Origin: Ursus arctos
Lineage: Eukaryota > Chordata > Mammalia > Carnivora > Ursidae
Direction of reading: 5' to 3'
Assembly (NCBI RefSeq): GCF_023065955.2
Contig: NW_026623056.1
Location: 85,621,256 to 85,685,255 of the forward strand
Length of the DNA: 64,000 bases
The notes beneath the pieces were generated by a model. The model saw only the letters and a program-made list of their open reading frames with translations, was not told the DNA's origin and made no database searches. The number at the start of each line of letters is the position of its first letter. The stretch's first letter is position 1. Both the position numbers and the translations under genes were made by a program. Positions 44,874 through 56,240 of the stretch are shown here, in pieces.

Positions 44874-47829
44874 ATTTTTAGTAAGTAGTAATACAGTTCT
44901 CATTTCAATGATAGGCCATTAAGATTTTGCTTTGAGCTAAATCTATAAAGCTAAAAAGTCAACTCACTTATGCAGAGGGGAAGGAGCTCTGCTGGGTGCT
45001 GAGACATAGGTCTAAACCAAGCCTTAGATAGACAGCCAAGGCTTTTGACCATGCACCCCTCCAGGAATCCCACCTGTGCCAGTGTCAGGGGCTCTGAGAG
45101 TCTGCGGAGAAAGAAAGATGCAAGACTTGGGACGACAAAACCCTTGCCTAGCCAGGGGCAAGGCAGGGCTCCAATCCTAGTGGAAAACTGGTGTGTAAAC
45201 GCATTATGAGAAAGAGGTCTCATCCATGGACCACTCAGCCAACCTTTCAGAAAAGATGAGAGGGTAAAGTAAGGCTGATGTTTTCCTGGACACCTAGGGT
45301 AGGAAGGATACCTGAGGCTCACCAGACTCAGGGCAGAAGGAAATGGAAGTCATTCCAGGCCCATTCACCCGTCGAGACGGGCTGGTTAGTACACTGATCA
45401 GAACAGGCTCAAGGGCCAAGGGTGAGCTTGCAGGCAGATGCATGGCAGCATACACCACTGGACCAAGCTGGGATGAGCACGGTCCTGATGAATCAGGTAC
45501 GCAGAAGCAAGGCAGCAGCCCGGGAAAGCAGCACGCACTTGCATGGTCCTTCTCAAAATCAACGCGCGAGCTCTACATCCCATGTGTCTAAAAGCAGCAC
45601 TTCCTTTACAGCAGCTGCCAGCGGGCTGTCACATGTTAAGTGATGCTTGAGCAGAAATCACTCTGGAAGCATAGACTCCCTCTGTTCCTCGGACACTCAC
45701 CGAGCACGTACAAGATGCTGGCGTTTGAAGATGAGCAGGTGGTTAGTGTGCACACGTCAATCCTCACAACATGTTAAGGGTCTACAGAAAGTTGAAGGCC
45801 TCTCTGCTAGCTTCTTCCTTACTTTATACTCAGCAAGGAGAGTTCAGCTTGAAAGTCAGGGTTTGCACTGACAACAGCCTGCCCAGGCTTCTGTTTGTTA
45901 TTTTTTGCCAAGTCTTATCTTGGTGGCTGTTTTCCTAAGAGGCTTTTCTGCTAAATTCACTTTACTGTGTTTTTTTTTACTAAATGGATTTTATACCGTC
46001 TATCATATGGGCTGTGTTAGGGGCATGCAGAGGTTTCAGGGTCTGATATTTTTATAACTTAGCACTTTGGAAACTGCAGAATCGACAAGGACTTCTTTAC
46101 GTGATACTCGGTGCCATTTTCACACAGCAGCTATGAAAGACGTAACATGCTTTCTCGTTGTTCTTAGGAATAGTGAACAGCAGTATTCCCTAAGTTGAAC
46201 AAGACATGGACTCTTTTTATAGGAAAACATTGCCCACATTTACCACCTACTCACCTCTAGACCCCACGGGTGCAGTGAAGTCTGAGAATGGACTTGAGTA
46301 TATAAACTCCCAGAGGGATTTCTATGCAACACCAGATGCATCACATCCCCAGTCTGAGTAACTTGCCTAAATTGTAATATTTCTTAAATATGAACCCAGA
46401 TAAAACTAGGAATAAGTTCCCTCTATTTAACAATAACATTGAAAATAAATGTAATCAAAATGATTAAAAAGCCACAAAACTTCAAATTAATAAATCTATT
46501 TTAACATGGCAGGTGCCGATGTAACCATCAAAGTCAGTGTGAAGGCAGTGGCATTATTATGTGCACCACTAGCTGTGAGGTGCCCCCAGAACTTCTCTGT
46601 ACTGAAACTACGATAGGCCTCTGCTTGTACAGCACTAGGTGACAACCTGGGTCCTTTCCGTGGAAAGGAATCTTGTTGCATATATCCTAGGTCCACCTCT
46701 GTTCTTGCATTGGCATGTGACAATCAATAACTGCTGTGTTGCTAGGCCAGCACCTCTCTACCACACACATGACCACAGGGTGCTTATCCTTTTCTAGTTA
46801 TTTCATCAATTTCACAATGGTGTGTCCCCTTGCTATCTCTAACTTCAGCCCCTCTTCTATTCAGAAGCATGTGCTGAAATGCCTCCCAAAATCAGACTTG
46901 GAGTCATAGCCCCAGACTGCATTTGGTTCCAAGAACCCCATGGAGTTTAAGTTCTGAAATCAGCACCAAAGGCAAAAATTACAGTCTAAAGTACCCTTAA
47001 AATTGTCTTGCATTGTGAGTCAAGCATGAGATCCATGGCTTTATCTATAGAGCCCTGTAGAATAATTGTTATGCTCACTGAAGTTTGAAAACCACTGAAA
47101 CAGACTATAGAAAAGAACTAAAGGGATGTCTCTCCACAGAAGCCTGGGCATCCAAGTCAACCCACCCTGCAGACAACTGTCATCCCTGGGGATAAATGGG
47201 AGGCCAGTACAGAATTCCAAAGTGTTCTTGCTTGCTGGGAGAATCTAGTCTATTCTCTTCCAGTATGGAGTTTCTAAACCTAACGTGTTAATAGATGTGG
47301 TCATGTTGTGAGTTCTAAACAAGATAATTGTGGACTTTCATCCTAGGACACGTACATAAAGTAACTCATTAGGTTACAAGTGCGTGCATGCCACTCAATT
47401 AATTCAGTGTTGTATGGTGGATTGATTGTTTTTCCTTGTTAAGTCCCATAATTAACTCAGGCCAAAACATATTTCTCCAGAATCTTCTTTTTGTAAAATG
47501 TTAATCTTGTTGAAATATACAATTCTGTATGTATTTACTAAAGAACAAAATGAACCTTATTAAAAATTAAGGTCATATCATACTGTGCCCAAAGAATCAT
47601 TCTGTCATCAGACTAAGGATCAGAATAAATATAAGGTGTGCACTAAAGTATCATGTGCAAGGAAGAAAAAGAATGTTTGGTTATTAAGACGGAGAGGCTG
47701 AAATACGATAACAGATCTGTTGCCCTTAATCAAACCAAACCAGCAATTAGAATATTTAGTCTGCATAATTTTCCAGAAGACATTTTAAGATTATATATTG
47801 GGTCCTCCTAAAACAACATGGCCTCTGCA
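44874..47829. other. 3 kb of single-copy DNA
   Basis: No gene recognised. 47040-47100 ends in 'gaagtttgaaaaccactgaa', a probable end of a MER5-type element. The 123-, 82- and 73-codon frames at 44951-45643 overlap each other on both strands, show no domain and are most likely chance. Confidence 0.45.
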
Positions 47830-47844
47830 GGCAATGAGCCCCTG

Positions 47845-48690
47845 GACTCTTGCTTCAACAGTGTTTGGATGGAACAAACCCAGGGATGCCCTTTCCACCA
47901 GCCTGCGACCACCCTCCAATCTTTTTTACAGGCACAACCTTCAGAACCATCTTCTCAGCTACACTCTGCCTTCAGGACCAGCCAACTCCCTAGTTTGAGG
48001 TTGACTCCTTATCACCAATCAACCATGAGCTCCCAGATCAGAATTACTCCACTGAGGTAGAGGCCGCCGTCAGCCGCCTGGTCAGCATACATCTGCAGGT
48101 CTCCTATACCTACCACTCTCTGGACTTCTATTTCCACTGTGACAATGTGGCGCTAAAGGGCTGGGCCACTTCTTCCATGAGCTGGCTTAGGAGAATTGCA
48201 AGGGTGTTGAGCCTCTCTTGAAGATGCACAACCAGTGCAGTGGCTACACCCTCTCCCAGGATGTGCAGACTCGTCCCAGGATGAATGGATGCCATGGAAT
48301 CCACCCTGGATCTGGAGGAGAACCTGAACCAGGCCCTTTTGGATCTGTGTGCCCTGGGTTCTGCTTGCGCACACCCCCATCTCTGTGACTTCCTGGAGAA
48401 CCACATCCTAGATAAGGAGGTGAAACTCATCAAAAAGATGGTGGCCACCTGACTCACCTCTGCAGGCTGGCTGGCCTACAGGTTGGGCTGGGCAAGTAGT
48501 TCTTCAAAAGGATCACCTGCAAGCATGACTAGGAGCCTCTGAAGCCCAGCAGCCTTTGAGGGGCTCCTCTGGAACTGCGCTGGTGCCAGGGCTTGTCCCT
48601 GCAGCCAGTAGGCAGCTTACCACCCTGGAGAACTCTCCCAAGCCATGAACCAGATGTAAACAATAAAGCTTCTTGCAGGAAAAAAAAAAA
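47845..48690 (+). pseudogene. FTL: Processed pseudogene of ferritin light chain
   Basis: A spliced, polyadenylated retrocopy of the ferritin L mRNA (cytosolic iron-storage subunit). It contains the 5'UTR with an iron-responsive element, the coding region without introns (ATG 48025-48027; homologous stop TAG 48530-48532), the 3'UTR, AATAAA (48662-48667) and an A-tail (48680-48690). Recognisable coding stretches are atgagctcccagatc, cctggtcagcatacatctgc and cttcctggagaaccacatcc. A deletion just after codon 5 shifts the frame to a TAG at codon 12, and the coding region is about 20 bp short of the normal 528. A degenerate TSD flanks it: ggcaatgagcccctg (47830-47844) and ggcagtatgacccctg (48691-48706). 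It was made by L1 machinery in trans. Many substitutions indicate considerable age. Confidence 0.93.
47849..47875 (+). promoter_or_regulatory. Iron-responsive element (relic) in FTL pseudogene
   Basis: The IRE hairpin that iron-regulatory proteins bind in ferritin mRNA is preserved: bulged C (47853), five-base-pair upper stem TTCAA/TTGGA (47854-47858 with 47865-47869) and the CAGTGT loop (47859-47864). The base after the upper stem is T at 47870, where I expect C; that is probably CpG decay and changes a G-C pair to G-U. It lies in a pseudogene and is not expected to act unless the locus is transcribed. Confidence 0.85.
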
Positions 48691-48989
48691 GGCAGTATGA
48701 CCCCTGTAAATATTCAATCACAAGAACTAAAAGGAATGACTCTGCCAAATTTTGCCCTATTTCTACTCACTGGCCTCCTACCACCATGATAAATTTTCTT
48801 TCCTCTATTAATTGTCTTTGTTCCTTCCACAGCCACTTGGCTCTGGTCATCCTTACTCCCATCCAAAAGCCTGGTCCTCTCTGGCCACCACTGTGTCAAC
48901 ATAAAGGCCCTACCCACTCTGGTTATCCTCCTTAGAAACTTGAATATGTCTTCCTTGCCTCGCACCCAGGTGATCACCAACCCTGCTAT

Positions 48990-49445
48990 CTGCTGGCCGG
49001 ACTGGCCTCTCCTCACCTGCGTGCCCATTTCCTGGTCCAGGCCATCAACATCTCCCACCTGAACTATTGAAACATCTTACTAATTGCATGCACTTGTGCT
49101 CCCCACCAACTTTTCCCAACACAGCAGCAGAGTGATCTGAAAATGCAAATCAATTGTGTCCCTTATTGACCCTTTTACTTGCTGTCCTTTTCTCCCAGAA
49201 TCATAACAGAATCCTTCCCTTACCTTCCAGGCATGTTTCTCATGATCTGACCCCTGCCTCCCTTTCCAGTCACAGCAGGAGCCCCTCCCCATCCCCCATA
49301 CACATTTGGTCAATCTCGGACTTGGTAAGGCCCTAGGTCTGTCGCTTTTCAGGGGCTTTGCACCTCCTTGGCCCTCAGCCTGGGGTGCCTGTCCTTTCCA
49401 GGAAGTCTGAGCCCTTCGTATACTTCCAAACTTCTCTACCTGTTA
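48990..49445 (+). repeat. L2 LINE, 3' portion
   Basis: L2 motifs in order: 'aggccatcaacatctcccac', 'acacagcagcagagtgatct', 'gcatgtttctcatgatctga', 'ggggctttgcacctccttgg', 'ggggtgcctgtcctttcca'. Diverged and non-coding. Confidence 0.7.
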
Positions 49446-49451
49446 CATCAT

Positions 49452-51851
49452 CTTATGGTTTGGCCAGTAGAATAGTGGCCCCACAGAGATATCTAATCTT
49501 TGTGCCCTAATCTTTGGAACCTATTAATATGTTACCTTACATGGTAAGAGGCGCCATGCCCTATGATTAAGAATCTTGAGATACAGAGATTGTCCTGGAT
49601 TATCCAGGTGGGCCAGATATAATCACATGAGTGCTTAAACCAGACAGCCTTTCTCACCAGTAGTCAGAGAGAGACATGAAGATAGAAGACTGGTCAGAGA
49701 GAAGTGGCATTGCTGGCTCTGAAGATGCAGGAAGGGCCATGAGTCAAGGAAAGTGGGAAAGCCCTAGCTGGAAAAGGCAAGGAGATGGAACCCCCCTAGA
49801 GCCTCTGACAGAACTTTCAGCCCTGCCCACAACTTGGTTTTAGCCTGGTGAGACCCATGTTAGACTTCTGACCCACAGAACTTTAAGATAATAAATTTGT
49901 GTTGTTTTGAGACTGAAGAAAGAGAAATTAGGGAATCCATCCCATTCACAATAGCACCAAAAACCATACATTACCTGGGAATTAACTTAACCAGAGATGT
50001 AAAGGATCTATATTCTAGAAACTATAAATCACTCTTGAAAGACATTGAGGAAGACACAAAAAGATGGAAAAATATTCCATGCTCATGGATCGGAAGAATT
50101 AACATAGTTAAAATGTCCATGCTACCCAGAGCAATCTACACTTTCAATGCTATCCCGATCAAAATACCAATAACATTTTTCAAAGAACTGAAACAAATAG
50201 TCCTTAAATTTGTATGGAACCAGAAAAGGCCCCGAATCTCCAAGGAACTGTTGAAAAGGAAAAACAAAGCTGGGGGCATCACAATGCCAGATTTCGAGCT
50301 GTACTACAAAGCTGTGATCACAAAGACAGCATGGTACTGGCACAAAACAGACACATAGACCAATGGAACAGAACAGAGAGCCCAGAAATGGACCCTCGGC
50401 TCTTTGGGCAACTAATCTTTGATAAAGAGGGAAAAGCATCCGGTAGAAAAAAGACAGTCTCTTCAATAAACGGTGCTGGGAAAATTGGACAGCTACATGC
50501 AAAAGAATGAAACTTGACCACTCTCTCACACCATACACAAAGATAAACTCCAAATGGATGAAAGACCTCGATGTGAGACAGGAATCCATCAAAATCCTAG
50601 AGGAGAACATAGGCAGCAACCTCTACGACATCAGCCAAAGCAACCTTTTTCATGACACATCTCCAAAGGCAAGAGAAACAAAAGATAAAATGAACTTGTG
50701 GGACTACGTCAAGATAAAAAGCTTCTGCACAGCCAAGGAAACAGTCAAAATAACTAAGAGGCAGCCCACGGAATGGGAGAATATATTTGCAAATGATACT
50801 ACAGATAAAAGACTGGTATCCAAGATCTACAAAGAACTTCTCAAACTCAATACGCGAGAAACAAACAAATCATAAAACGGGCAGAAGATATGAACAGACA
50901 CTTTTCCAATGAAGACATACAAATGACTAACAGACACATGAAAAAATGTTCAAAATCATTAGCCATCAGGGAAATTCAAATCAAAACCACACTAAGATAC
51001 CACCTTATGCCAGTTAGAATGGCAAAAATCAACAAGGCAGGAAACAGCAATTGCTGGAGAGGATGTGGAGAAAGGGGATCCCTCCTACATTGTTGGTGGG
51101 AAAGCAAGTTGGTACAGCCACTCTGGTAAGCAGTGTGGAGGTCCCTTAAAAAGTTAAAAATTGAGCTACCCTATGACCCAGCCATTGCACTACTGGGTAT
51201 TTACTCCAAAGACACAGACGTAGTGAAGAGAAGAGCCATATGCACCCCAATGTTCATAGCAGCATTGTCCACAATAGCTAAATCGTGGAAGGAACCGAGA
51301 TGCCCTTCAACAGATGACTGCATTAAGAAGCTGTGGTCCATATATACAATGAAATATTACTCAGCTATCAAAAAGAACGAGTTCTCAACATTTGCTGCAA
51401 CAAATGTTGCACTGGAGGAGATAATGCTAAGTGAAATAAGTCAAGCAGAGAAAGACAACTATCATATGATTTCTCTCATCTATGGAACATAAGAACTAGG
51501 ATGATCGGTAGGGGAAGAAAGGGTGAAAGAAAGGGGGGTAATCAGAAGGGGGAATGAAGCATGAGAGACTATGGACTCTGAGAAACAAACTGAGGGCTTC
51601 AGAGGGGAGGGGGGTGGGGGAATGGGATAGGCTGGTGATGGGTAGTAGGGAGGGCACGTATTGCATGGTGCACTGGGTGTTATACGCAACTAATGAATCA
51701 TGGAACTTTACATCAGAAACCAGGGATGTACTGTATGGTGACTAACGTAATATAATAAAAAAAATTTAAAAAATAATAAAAAAATAAATTTGCGTTGTTT
51801 TAAGCCACTAAGTTGGTGGTAACCTGTTATAGCAGCCGTAGGAAACAAACA
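49452..51851 (+). mobile_element. MLT1-type LTR split by a young L1
   Basis: The first part (49452-49908) has 'atggtttggccagtagaata', 'attgtcctggattatccagg', 'gagacccatgttagacttct' and 'ttaagataataaatttgtgt'. The second part (51783-51851) resumes with 'gttgttttaagccactaagt' and 'aacctgttatagcagccgta'. Together they are one MaLR LTR about 500 bp long. No internal retroviral region. Confidence 0.85.
49909..51782 (+). mobile_element. Young 5'-truncated L1, 1.9 kb
   Basis: Very close to 25.63-27.47 kb of the full-length L1: same subfamily, only a few percent different by eye. Starts in the middle of ORF2 and ends with the 3'UTR and A-rich tail. A 19-bp TSD from the host LTR, aataaatttgtgttgtttt (49890-49908) and aataaatttgcgttgtttt (51783-51801), differs at one base. 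ORF2 is closed by a one-base deletion in an A run near 50345, a TAA near 50873 and a TAA at about 51127. The zinc-knuckle Cys nearest the C-terminus reads as Ser (WWESKL at about 51100-51117). Confidence 0.95.
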
Positions 51852-51906
51852 CGTGTGATATTTGTGGTATCTGTCAACCCTCTAATATTAGTAATTATTT
51901 ATACCA

Positions 51907-52146
51907 TGTGGTGGTTAAAAAGCACAGGCTCTGGAGTCAGTCTGGTCAGGCTCCCACTTTTCCACTCACTAGCCAGATGGCTTTGAGCAGTTAAGCTAAC
52001 AAACATACTAAGCTTCTATTCCCTGATCCATAAGAAAAGGATAATAATGCTTATCTCCAAGGGCGGTAATGAGAATTCAGTAAGATAATATGAAGGAGTA
52101 CCTAGTATTATGACTAGCACAGAGTAAGCCTTCAATAAGAGTAATC
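51907..52146 (+). repeat. MIR SINE
   Basis: 'gtggttaaaaagcacaggct', 'ggataataatgcttatctcc', 'gactagcacagagtaagcct': almost full-length MIR. Confidence 0.87.
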
Positions 52147-52179
52147 CACCGTATCATGATTGCTAACTGTGCGACTATT

Positions 52180-52460
52180 TCTTTTCCCCCACAAGATTAT
52201 AAACTCAGTGAGGACAGGCACCATGATTTTATTGTTCAATGCTGTATTTCCAGGGCCGAGCACAGACCTGGATGGACTATGTAGTCAATGTAGAAATGGG
52301 TGGATGGATGGATGGATGGATTTGTATGTAAACCACTTTAAGTACCAAGCATTACATAAAGCCTGATTCACTTCATTAGCTCAACAATACGTGCTGGGCC
52401 GCCGCTGTGCACACTAGGCATTGTGCCTAGTGCTGATGAACAGAAAAGGAAAAACGGTGT
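52180..52460 (+). repeat. L2 3'-end fragments with (GGAT)5
   Basis: 'aagattataaactcagtgag', 'gacaggcaccatgattttat' and 'ccagggccgagcacagacct' form an L2 3' end, followed by (tgga)5 at 52301-52320 and a second L2-like stretch ('acactaggcattgtgcctag'). Confidence 0.65.
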
Positions 52461-53963
52461 TCCTTATTGTCTATCAGCTATGGCAGCCCAGGGTTCTCAA
52501 TGGGTATATACAGGGCAACAGCACTAGACAGCTTGGACTGAGTGTCATAAAGGGGACAAGCCAGGAAACACCTTAGAGGTATAAAAGAGGAAATGGTCTC
52601 ATTTCTCTTGGGTGATCTGGGAAGCTTTTCTGGAGATTGTTAGTTGTGAGATGGTGTTGTAGTCTGGGCAAAATTTCTATTGGATGGGAGCAAAGAAGGA
52701 AAATCATTCTGGTAATGTTGGAAAATAGGGGATATAAGCCTACAAGAGTAAGTCTGACCCAGTTTTTAGATGGCTTTGAATAGCAGCTAAAGACTCTGGG
52801 CTACTCCTTAAAGGAGGGGAGGATGGGTGATGATTTCTGATCTAGGAAGTAACACAATGAAGCAAGGCTATCAGACAATGGCAGGATTGGGCTGGACAAA
52901 CAGCTGTCTGACCCCAACTGTGTGGGGGTTCAATTCCTTAAAAATGGGGGTGAAGCCAGATTATAAGAAGTTGCTGGTCTTCGCTTTCAAAACTTCTTTG
53001 AAATTTGTTGTTTTGAGGGCACCATCTGATCCTTGCCCTTGACAGTCTTGATACCTAAGTCTGCTTTGTTCGCTAGCTAGTCCAGTGAGCAATCACTGCT
53101 CTCTCACTAGCCCACTGGGCTGGGCAGCTCCTCTTTTGTGGGTTCCCACTGTGAACCTATTCTGATGTTCCTCCCGGGGGTGCTGGCAGTTTCCTCTGAA
53201 GCTCTCAGCAAGCAGTTTTAGGGCTCAGTCATCCTTTGATCTTGTCTCAGAGTGTTGAAAGTGGAATAAAGGGTAAGTCTTTAGCAGTTCTTTCCAAGAA
53301 CCCCAAAACCTTAGTCTGTGGGTGATAACCCTCCCCATCTGGACATAACTGTAGCCTCCCTTAAAAAGCAAGTTTTGTCTCATCAGTGGCTGACACAGAC
53401 ATGGGGAGGAAACCCAGCCCTAACCTGGGAATCCCCTTGCAAACAGGCAGGTACAAACCCTTTCTCCATCCTTGACTTGTGATGCCAAACTCTATTGCAA
53501 AACATTTGTTTGAGAAAAGTATCAAAATGAAGTTTATTTCTATTAGAAATAGCACCCAAATATTTCCCAAATGGTTTCTGAAATCAGTCCTGTGCACTTT
53601 TTTAGAGCTTTAAATGTTTCCAAATTCTTTTGAAATTTGTAGTGATTGATACAGGTTTTTGAGTTTAGTATTACTGCTCATGTCACATTTTCTCCTGATT
53701 TCCAGTCTTTTGTGGTATCCTTGATTAGTAAGGTACTTGATTTTATCTTTTACTGTGGGCCTTTGAATGTAGGAAATGTTGAAATGATTCATCAATCATA
53801 ATAAAAGACTTCAAAGGGATCCAAGTTAAACTTCAGGATTCTGAAGCACAGTCAACTTCTTCTATTTCAACTTCAGGACAATGGGACTAGAGGAGAATTT
53901 TGCTAAAAATGCCTAATGAATATGTTACTCACATCTAAAAATCATCTGTTGTCCACATGTTCA
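52461..53963. other. Diffuse L2-like and single-copy DNA
   Basis: 52560-52900 has L2-like features ('ttagatggctttgaatagca', 'agactctgggctactcctta') but is too diverged to delimit. The rest is unassigned and no exon is supported. Confidence 0.4.
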
Positions 53964-54024
53964 CATTATATATATTATATATATATATATATGTATGTGT
54001 GTGTATATATATATATATACATAC
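53964..54024. repeat. AT/GT dinucleotide microsatellite
   Basis: A run of TA units, then gtatgtgtgtgta, then TA units again. The two TA arms are self-complementary and could extrude a cruciform. It translates to a meaningless Ile-Tyr frame. Confidence 0.9.
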
Positions 54025-54481
54025 AAGAGGGGCTGTGCATTGCATCCGTCAACCATTTATTATGTAGCAAGATACAGTTTTGGCTATTCATTTCCACTGA
54101 TCCAGCCTCTGAACATCAGAGGCCATTGTAAAAGAACATTCTTTGGGGTGGGAGCCCTGCCCCACCAAAACCAGAGCAACCTCATGTCACCTGATTCATG
54201 CTTCATCTGTACAGGATCCAGTTTGAAACAAAAATGTGAAATCCAGCAAATGATTGCTTGTAAATCACAATTCAGAAACATTTTCCTGTTGTACTTATAT
54301 GAATTCTACCTTATGTTTTTCAAAGTCATTAAGTGTTTGGATTAAGTTTTTAAAAAGACAAGATAGTCAGTGTGTGCTTAGTGCTGATAAAGACTTTAGA
54401 AATGATGGTGCGGATTTAAAAATGAACACAATAAAAAATAAAGGATTCTTTTTAGTAGATATTAACAGTCCTCATCACAAG

Positions 54482-54600
54482 GATGAGGTGATAGATGTTG
54501 ACTTACTGCAGTGATCATTTCTAAATATATACAAATATCGAATTATTTTGTTGTACACTTGAAACTAATACAATGTATGTCAATTATATTTCAAGGAAAA
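54482..54600 (+). repeat. L1M 3'UTR end
   Basis: 'gatgaggtgatagatgttga', 'gttgtacacttgaaactaat', 'gtatgtcaattatatttcaa': the terminal part of an old L1M 3'UTR. Confidence 0.7.
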
Positions 54601-54679
54601 ACAAGAACTTTCTTTTTAAATATACATTTAAAGTACATGGTCTTTATATACAGGCTTCCATTTATGGAACGAATAAGTC

Positions 54680-54840
54680 ATGGGAATAACAGGCACAGCA
54701 TAAAGAATATAGTCAGTGATACTGTGATAGTGTTGCATGGTGACAGACGAGCGTAGCATAATGGATAAACTCTGAACCACTATGTTGTGCACCTGAAACT
54801 AATGTAGAATTATGTGTCAACTATACTTAAATTTAAAAAA
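54680..54840 (+). repeat. L1M 3'UTR end, second copy
   Basis: 'cataaagaatatagtcagtg', 'gttgcatggtgacagacgag', 'gttgtgcacctgaaactaat', 'gtgtcaactatacttaaatt'. Same orientation as the previous fragment but a slightly different subfamily, so probably two insertions. Confidence 0.72.
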
Positions 54841-55250
54841 TTCATAAATATAATATATACATGGCTTCCATTTCTTGTCATGGATTTAATGAGTAGTTGC
54901 TAAATGGAGGTACTGACGAGCCCAAACAGCAATCAAACACACCCTGGGGTGTTGTCCACAAGCTCAAAAAAAAACAAAACAAAACAAAAAACAAACCCAG
55001 ACACCTAAGTGCCCGTAATGCTGGGCTGACTGGCAAATGGCAGACTAGGATTGTAAGTGACATCGAGACTGTAAGAAAAAAAGCGATCTGTTCTCAGTGG
55101 TGGAATCAGGAGGGTCTTCACGTGGTGGTTCCATTTACACTAGGTCTTAAAAAGTAAGTAGGACTTCAACACCCAGAGGAGTCCCCAGTCAAGAATAGCA
55201 CAGCCATAGGCCATGAACATGAGAAGGATGGCTCAGCTCTAGGCAGCTGA
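54841..55250. other. Single-copy DNA
   Basis: No feature supported beyond short A-rich (AAAAC)n at about 54965-54995. Confidence 0.5.
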
Positions 55251-55330
55251 TACGGGGTGGGGTGGGGGGGGGGTGTTCCTGAGGGACTGGGTGGGGGCAC
55301 TGGGAATGCAAGATGGGGGTGGGGTTGGCG
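55251..55330 (+). repeat. G-rich tract with quadruplex potential
   Basis: Repeated runs of three or more G: ggggtggggtgggggggggg at about 55254-55273, then gggactgggtggggg and gggggtggggttgg up to 55327. Four or more G-runs with short loops fit the G-quadruplex pattern. Confidence 0.7.
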
Positions 55331-55359
55331 GACATGACAGCACCTGCCCCTAAAATGGT

Positions 55360-56240
55360 AAATTAGAGGCAGGTTGTAAAGGGCTCCAAACTTGTGCTAG
55401 GCAGTTAGGACATTTCTCTGCAGAAAATGAGTCCAGAGAAGGCTTTGAACAAAGAAGGACTTTAGAAAGATGAATCCCACAGTGAGCCGAAGGTTGGAAG
55501 GAGGAGGAAAGATTCACTGGGAGATGAGTGTATGGCTTACTCCAAAATCAGGTGGGCTTCGACCTGAAAATCGATGGTGGAGACAGGAAGGAGAGCAGGT
55601 ACAATTCAGTAGTAACTCAACATTGGGTAACTGATATCATCTGGGGAGAGAAGAGGACTCAAAACTTCCCAGCTGGGAAAGGTGGAGAGACAGGGAGGGA
55701 ATTAAGGAAGATGGAGAACATGAGAGAAAATAAAGATGTGAAAAAAATTAAGTAATTGATACTTCCTTTTTTAAAAAGTGATGCCAGATTTGAGTTTTAA
55801 AGTCTTCAGGTTCACTGGTTAAAAAGAAAAAGCCAAAAAAAAAAAAAAAAAAAAAGGCACATGCTCTAGAAAAACGGGAAAACATGAGCCAAGCCACAGA
55901 AGTGAGAGTCTGAGGCTGCCGGAATAGGCAGGAAGAGAAGATGGTGGCATAAAATGAGGCCAAGTGGCAAGATGGCAGAGGGGCAAATGTGAGAAATATT
56001 TAGGAAGCAAAAATCAATAACCTCTGATAATGTAGGGGATAAGGGAGGTGGGGAGGATCAAGAAAGTGTCTCCGGTTTCAAGCTTAAGTGACCCCTGGGA
56101 TTTTGCTCCCACATTGGAAATGGAGAGAGATGTGAAGGAGGAGACAAGTCAGGGAAAGATGAATGCTGCCACTTTGACCGAGCTGAGTTTAAGGTGTCAG
56201 GGAGCCATCAAGGACAGTTTCGACTCAGAGAGAGGTGCAG
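55360..56240 (+). repeat. Probable L2 LINE relic
   Basis: Purine-rich sequence such as 'gaaggacttt', 'gatgtgaaggaggagacaag' and 'accgagctgagtttaaggtg' follows the layout of L2 upstream of its 3' end. Contains an A21 run at 55835-55855. Highly diverged; low certainty. Confidence 0.45.

Noticed and set aside
45343..45871. Series of overlapping frames (82, 73 and 74 codons) as a small gene
   Set aside because: Frames overlap on both strands, lack domains, and show no start or splice context of note.
47798..48060. Short frames at the start of the ferritin copy as a new gene
   Set aside because: They lie in the 5'UTR of the FTL retrocopy.
49452..51851. Two separate LTRs flanking an L1
   Set aside because: The two parts are complementary pieces of one LTR joined by the L1's TSD, not an LTR pair.
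53916..54345. Frames with Ile-Tyr repeats resembling a membrane peptide
   Set aside because: They translate a TA microsatellite.
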